Origin: Baylisascaris procyonis
Taxonomy: Eukaryota; Nematoda; Chromadorea; Rhabditida; Ascarididae
Length of the DNA: 64,000 bases
Direction: 5' to 3'
NCBI GenBank assembly: GCA_037389465.1
Contig: JAZARR010000154.1
Span: 2,170,001 to 2,234,000, forward strand
The position numbers and the translations under genes were made by a program. Position 1 is the first letter of the stretch. Every line of letters begins with the position of its first letter. Of this stretch, positions 62,933-64,000 are shown one piece after another. Below the pieces are notes generated by a model that worked only from the letters and a program-made list of their open reading frames with translations, was not told the origin of the DNA and ran no database searches.

Positions 62933-64000
62933 ACACTGCCCCCCCCCCCATCATGAAACACACAAACAAATACACCCGTTATAACAACAATCAACTATGG
63001 TGTTGTAAAATGCAAATTTCGAAACAACGTCGTCCTATACAATTAAACGTAAATATTATAACATACAATATTATAGAGCGTAATTTAAGCTGCATAATAC
63101 GATCACCAATATAACGTAAGTAAAAAAAATACACGCATGCATAGATAGATATATTTCCAATGAAAACGATAAAAGCAATTCACAAATATGCAAAATCACT
63201 GAAATCCTTAAGCCATATTTCGATAGCGAGAACGCTTCTGAATGATGCTCAGCAAAATATACTTATGAATTTTTTTAGAATATTAGAAAATTAATTGAAT
63301 TCGATACGAAAACCGATATCGAATTGCTAACACAAATAGAACGATGGCACAAATTCATTAAAGATACATATCACTTATATAGCAGTCGTTTATGTATTTT
63401 GTTGTTTTTTTTGTTCGATTCTTTCAATTAACAAAAATTAAGATTTAAATCATTCAGAATTCACGTAAACAAATTTATAATTCATTCAGAGTTATTATTA
63501 TATTCAGAAAGAATAAAAACAAAATGCGTAACATTTAGAATACAAATTCAGAATTAAAGATCAGAATTTTGAAGAAAAGTTATATCATCGAAACTGCGAT
63601 GAATTCTTATTGCGAAGCAATAACTAGATATACTTTCATTGACTATAGATTACTTGAATTTTCTTCACTTTTAAACTATCCTTAATTACTATCATTACCT
63701 CTCTAACGTGTTAACAATGAAAAGGAACGTCAGATATGTGGTGCTCAATGAGCTAATTCATATTAGGTAACTAACTGCTTATTGCGAGAAGGTAAGAAGA
63801 AAAAAAAATAGAGATGCAAATATAAAGAAAGAGAAAATCGAGCAAATGGAAAGAGACATAAAAAACGTCGGCGAAGTGGATTATTCAAAGGAGATTCACT
63901 AATTTAACAATATCCATCGAATCCACGTAATTCATGACTATGAAGATAATTTTTTATTTGCCTACAACAACAAATGATTATAATAAAATATGCACAACGC
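62521..64000. other. rabx-5 intron reaching the right window edge
   Basis: Exon A needs an upstream coding exon, yet no - strand frame here shows the Cys-rich A20-type zinc finger or an acidic ubiquitin-binding helix. I read it as an intron of at least 1.48 kb running past the edge. It contains a 30-base (TA)n at 62900-62929 followed by a C run at 62938-62949, in otherwise AT-rich sequence. Confidence 0.6.
62900..62929. repeat. (TA)n microsatellite next to a C run
   Basis: A 30-base AT dinucleotide run, then GGGACACTG and eleven or twelve C. Both tracts are prone to length polymorphism. Confidence 0.9.

Overview
The window looks like nuclear DNA from a nematode, most likely a parasitic species with large introns and low gene density (a strongylid/hookworm-like genome is my inference). 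The reasons are AT-rich sequence, nematode-style splice acceptors (TTTTCAG and close variants), small exons of 67-212 bp separated by introns of 0.2-2.7 kb, abundant (TA)n microsatellites, and decayed retroelements. No bacterial-type operon, tRNA, rRNA or CRISPR array was seen.

Only two genes can be read with confidence, both in the right-hand third. On the + strand at 43362-51218 a six-exon gene encodes a complete arrestin-domain protein of about 322 residues (alpha-arrestin/ARRDC type, both arrestin lobes present). On the - strand, twelve exons between 62520 and 53748 encode 486 residues of a Rabex-5/RABGEF1 orthologue (rabx-5), the VPS9-domain exchange factor for Rab5. Its C-terminus is complete. 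Its N-terminal exons (expected A20-type zinc finger) are not visible and probably lie beyond base 64000. The exon phases agree at every junction in both genes. The genes are convergent, about 2.5 kb apart, and both families act in endocytic/endosomal trafficking.

The left 43 kb has no gene I can recognise. It holds old retroelement debris: a reverse transcriptase with a YVDD motif on the - strand at about 26.2-27.7 kb, and the C-terminal end of a CR1/Jockey-like LINE on the - strand at about 29.7-30.2 kb. It also holds two TA-repeat foldbacks with perfect inverted arms (11417-11679), a five-copy 34-bp minisatellite (31975-32143), a 43-bp direct duplication, a short hairpin at 41233-41289, several G- or C-homopolymer tracts, and a few splice-flanked candidate micro-exons of low confidence near 10.1-10.3 kb.

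I found no convincing undescribed system. The most useful results are the two reconstructed multi-exon genes, which no single open reading frame reveals, and the paired palindromic TA elements.
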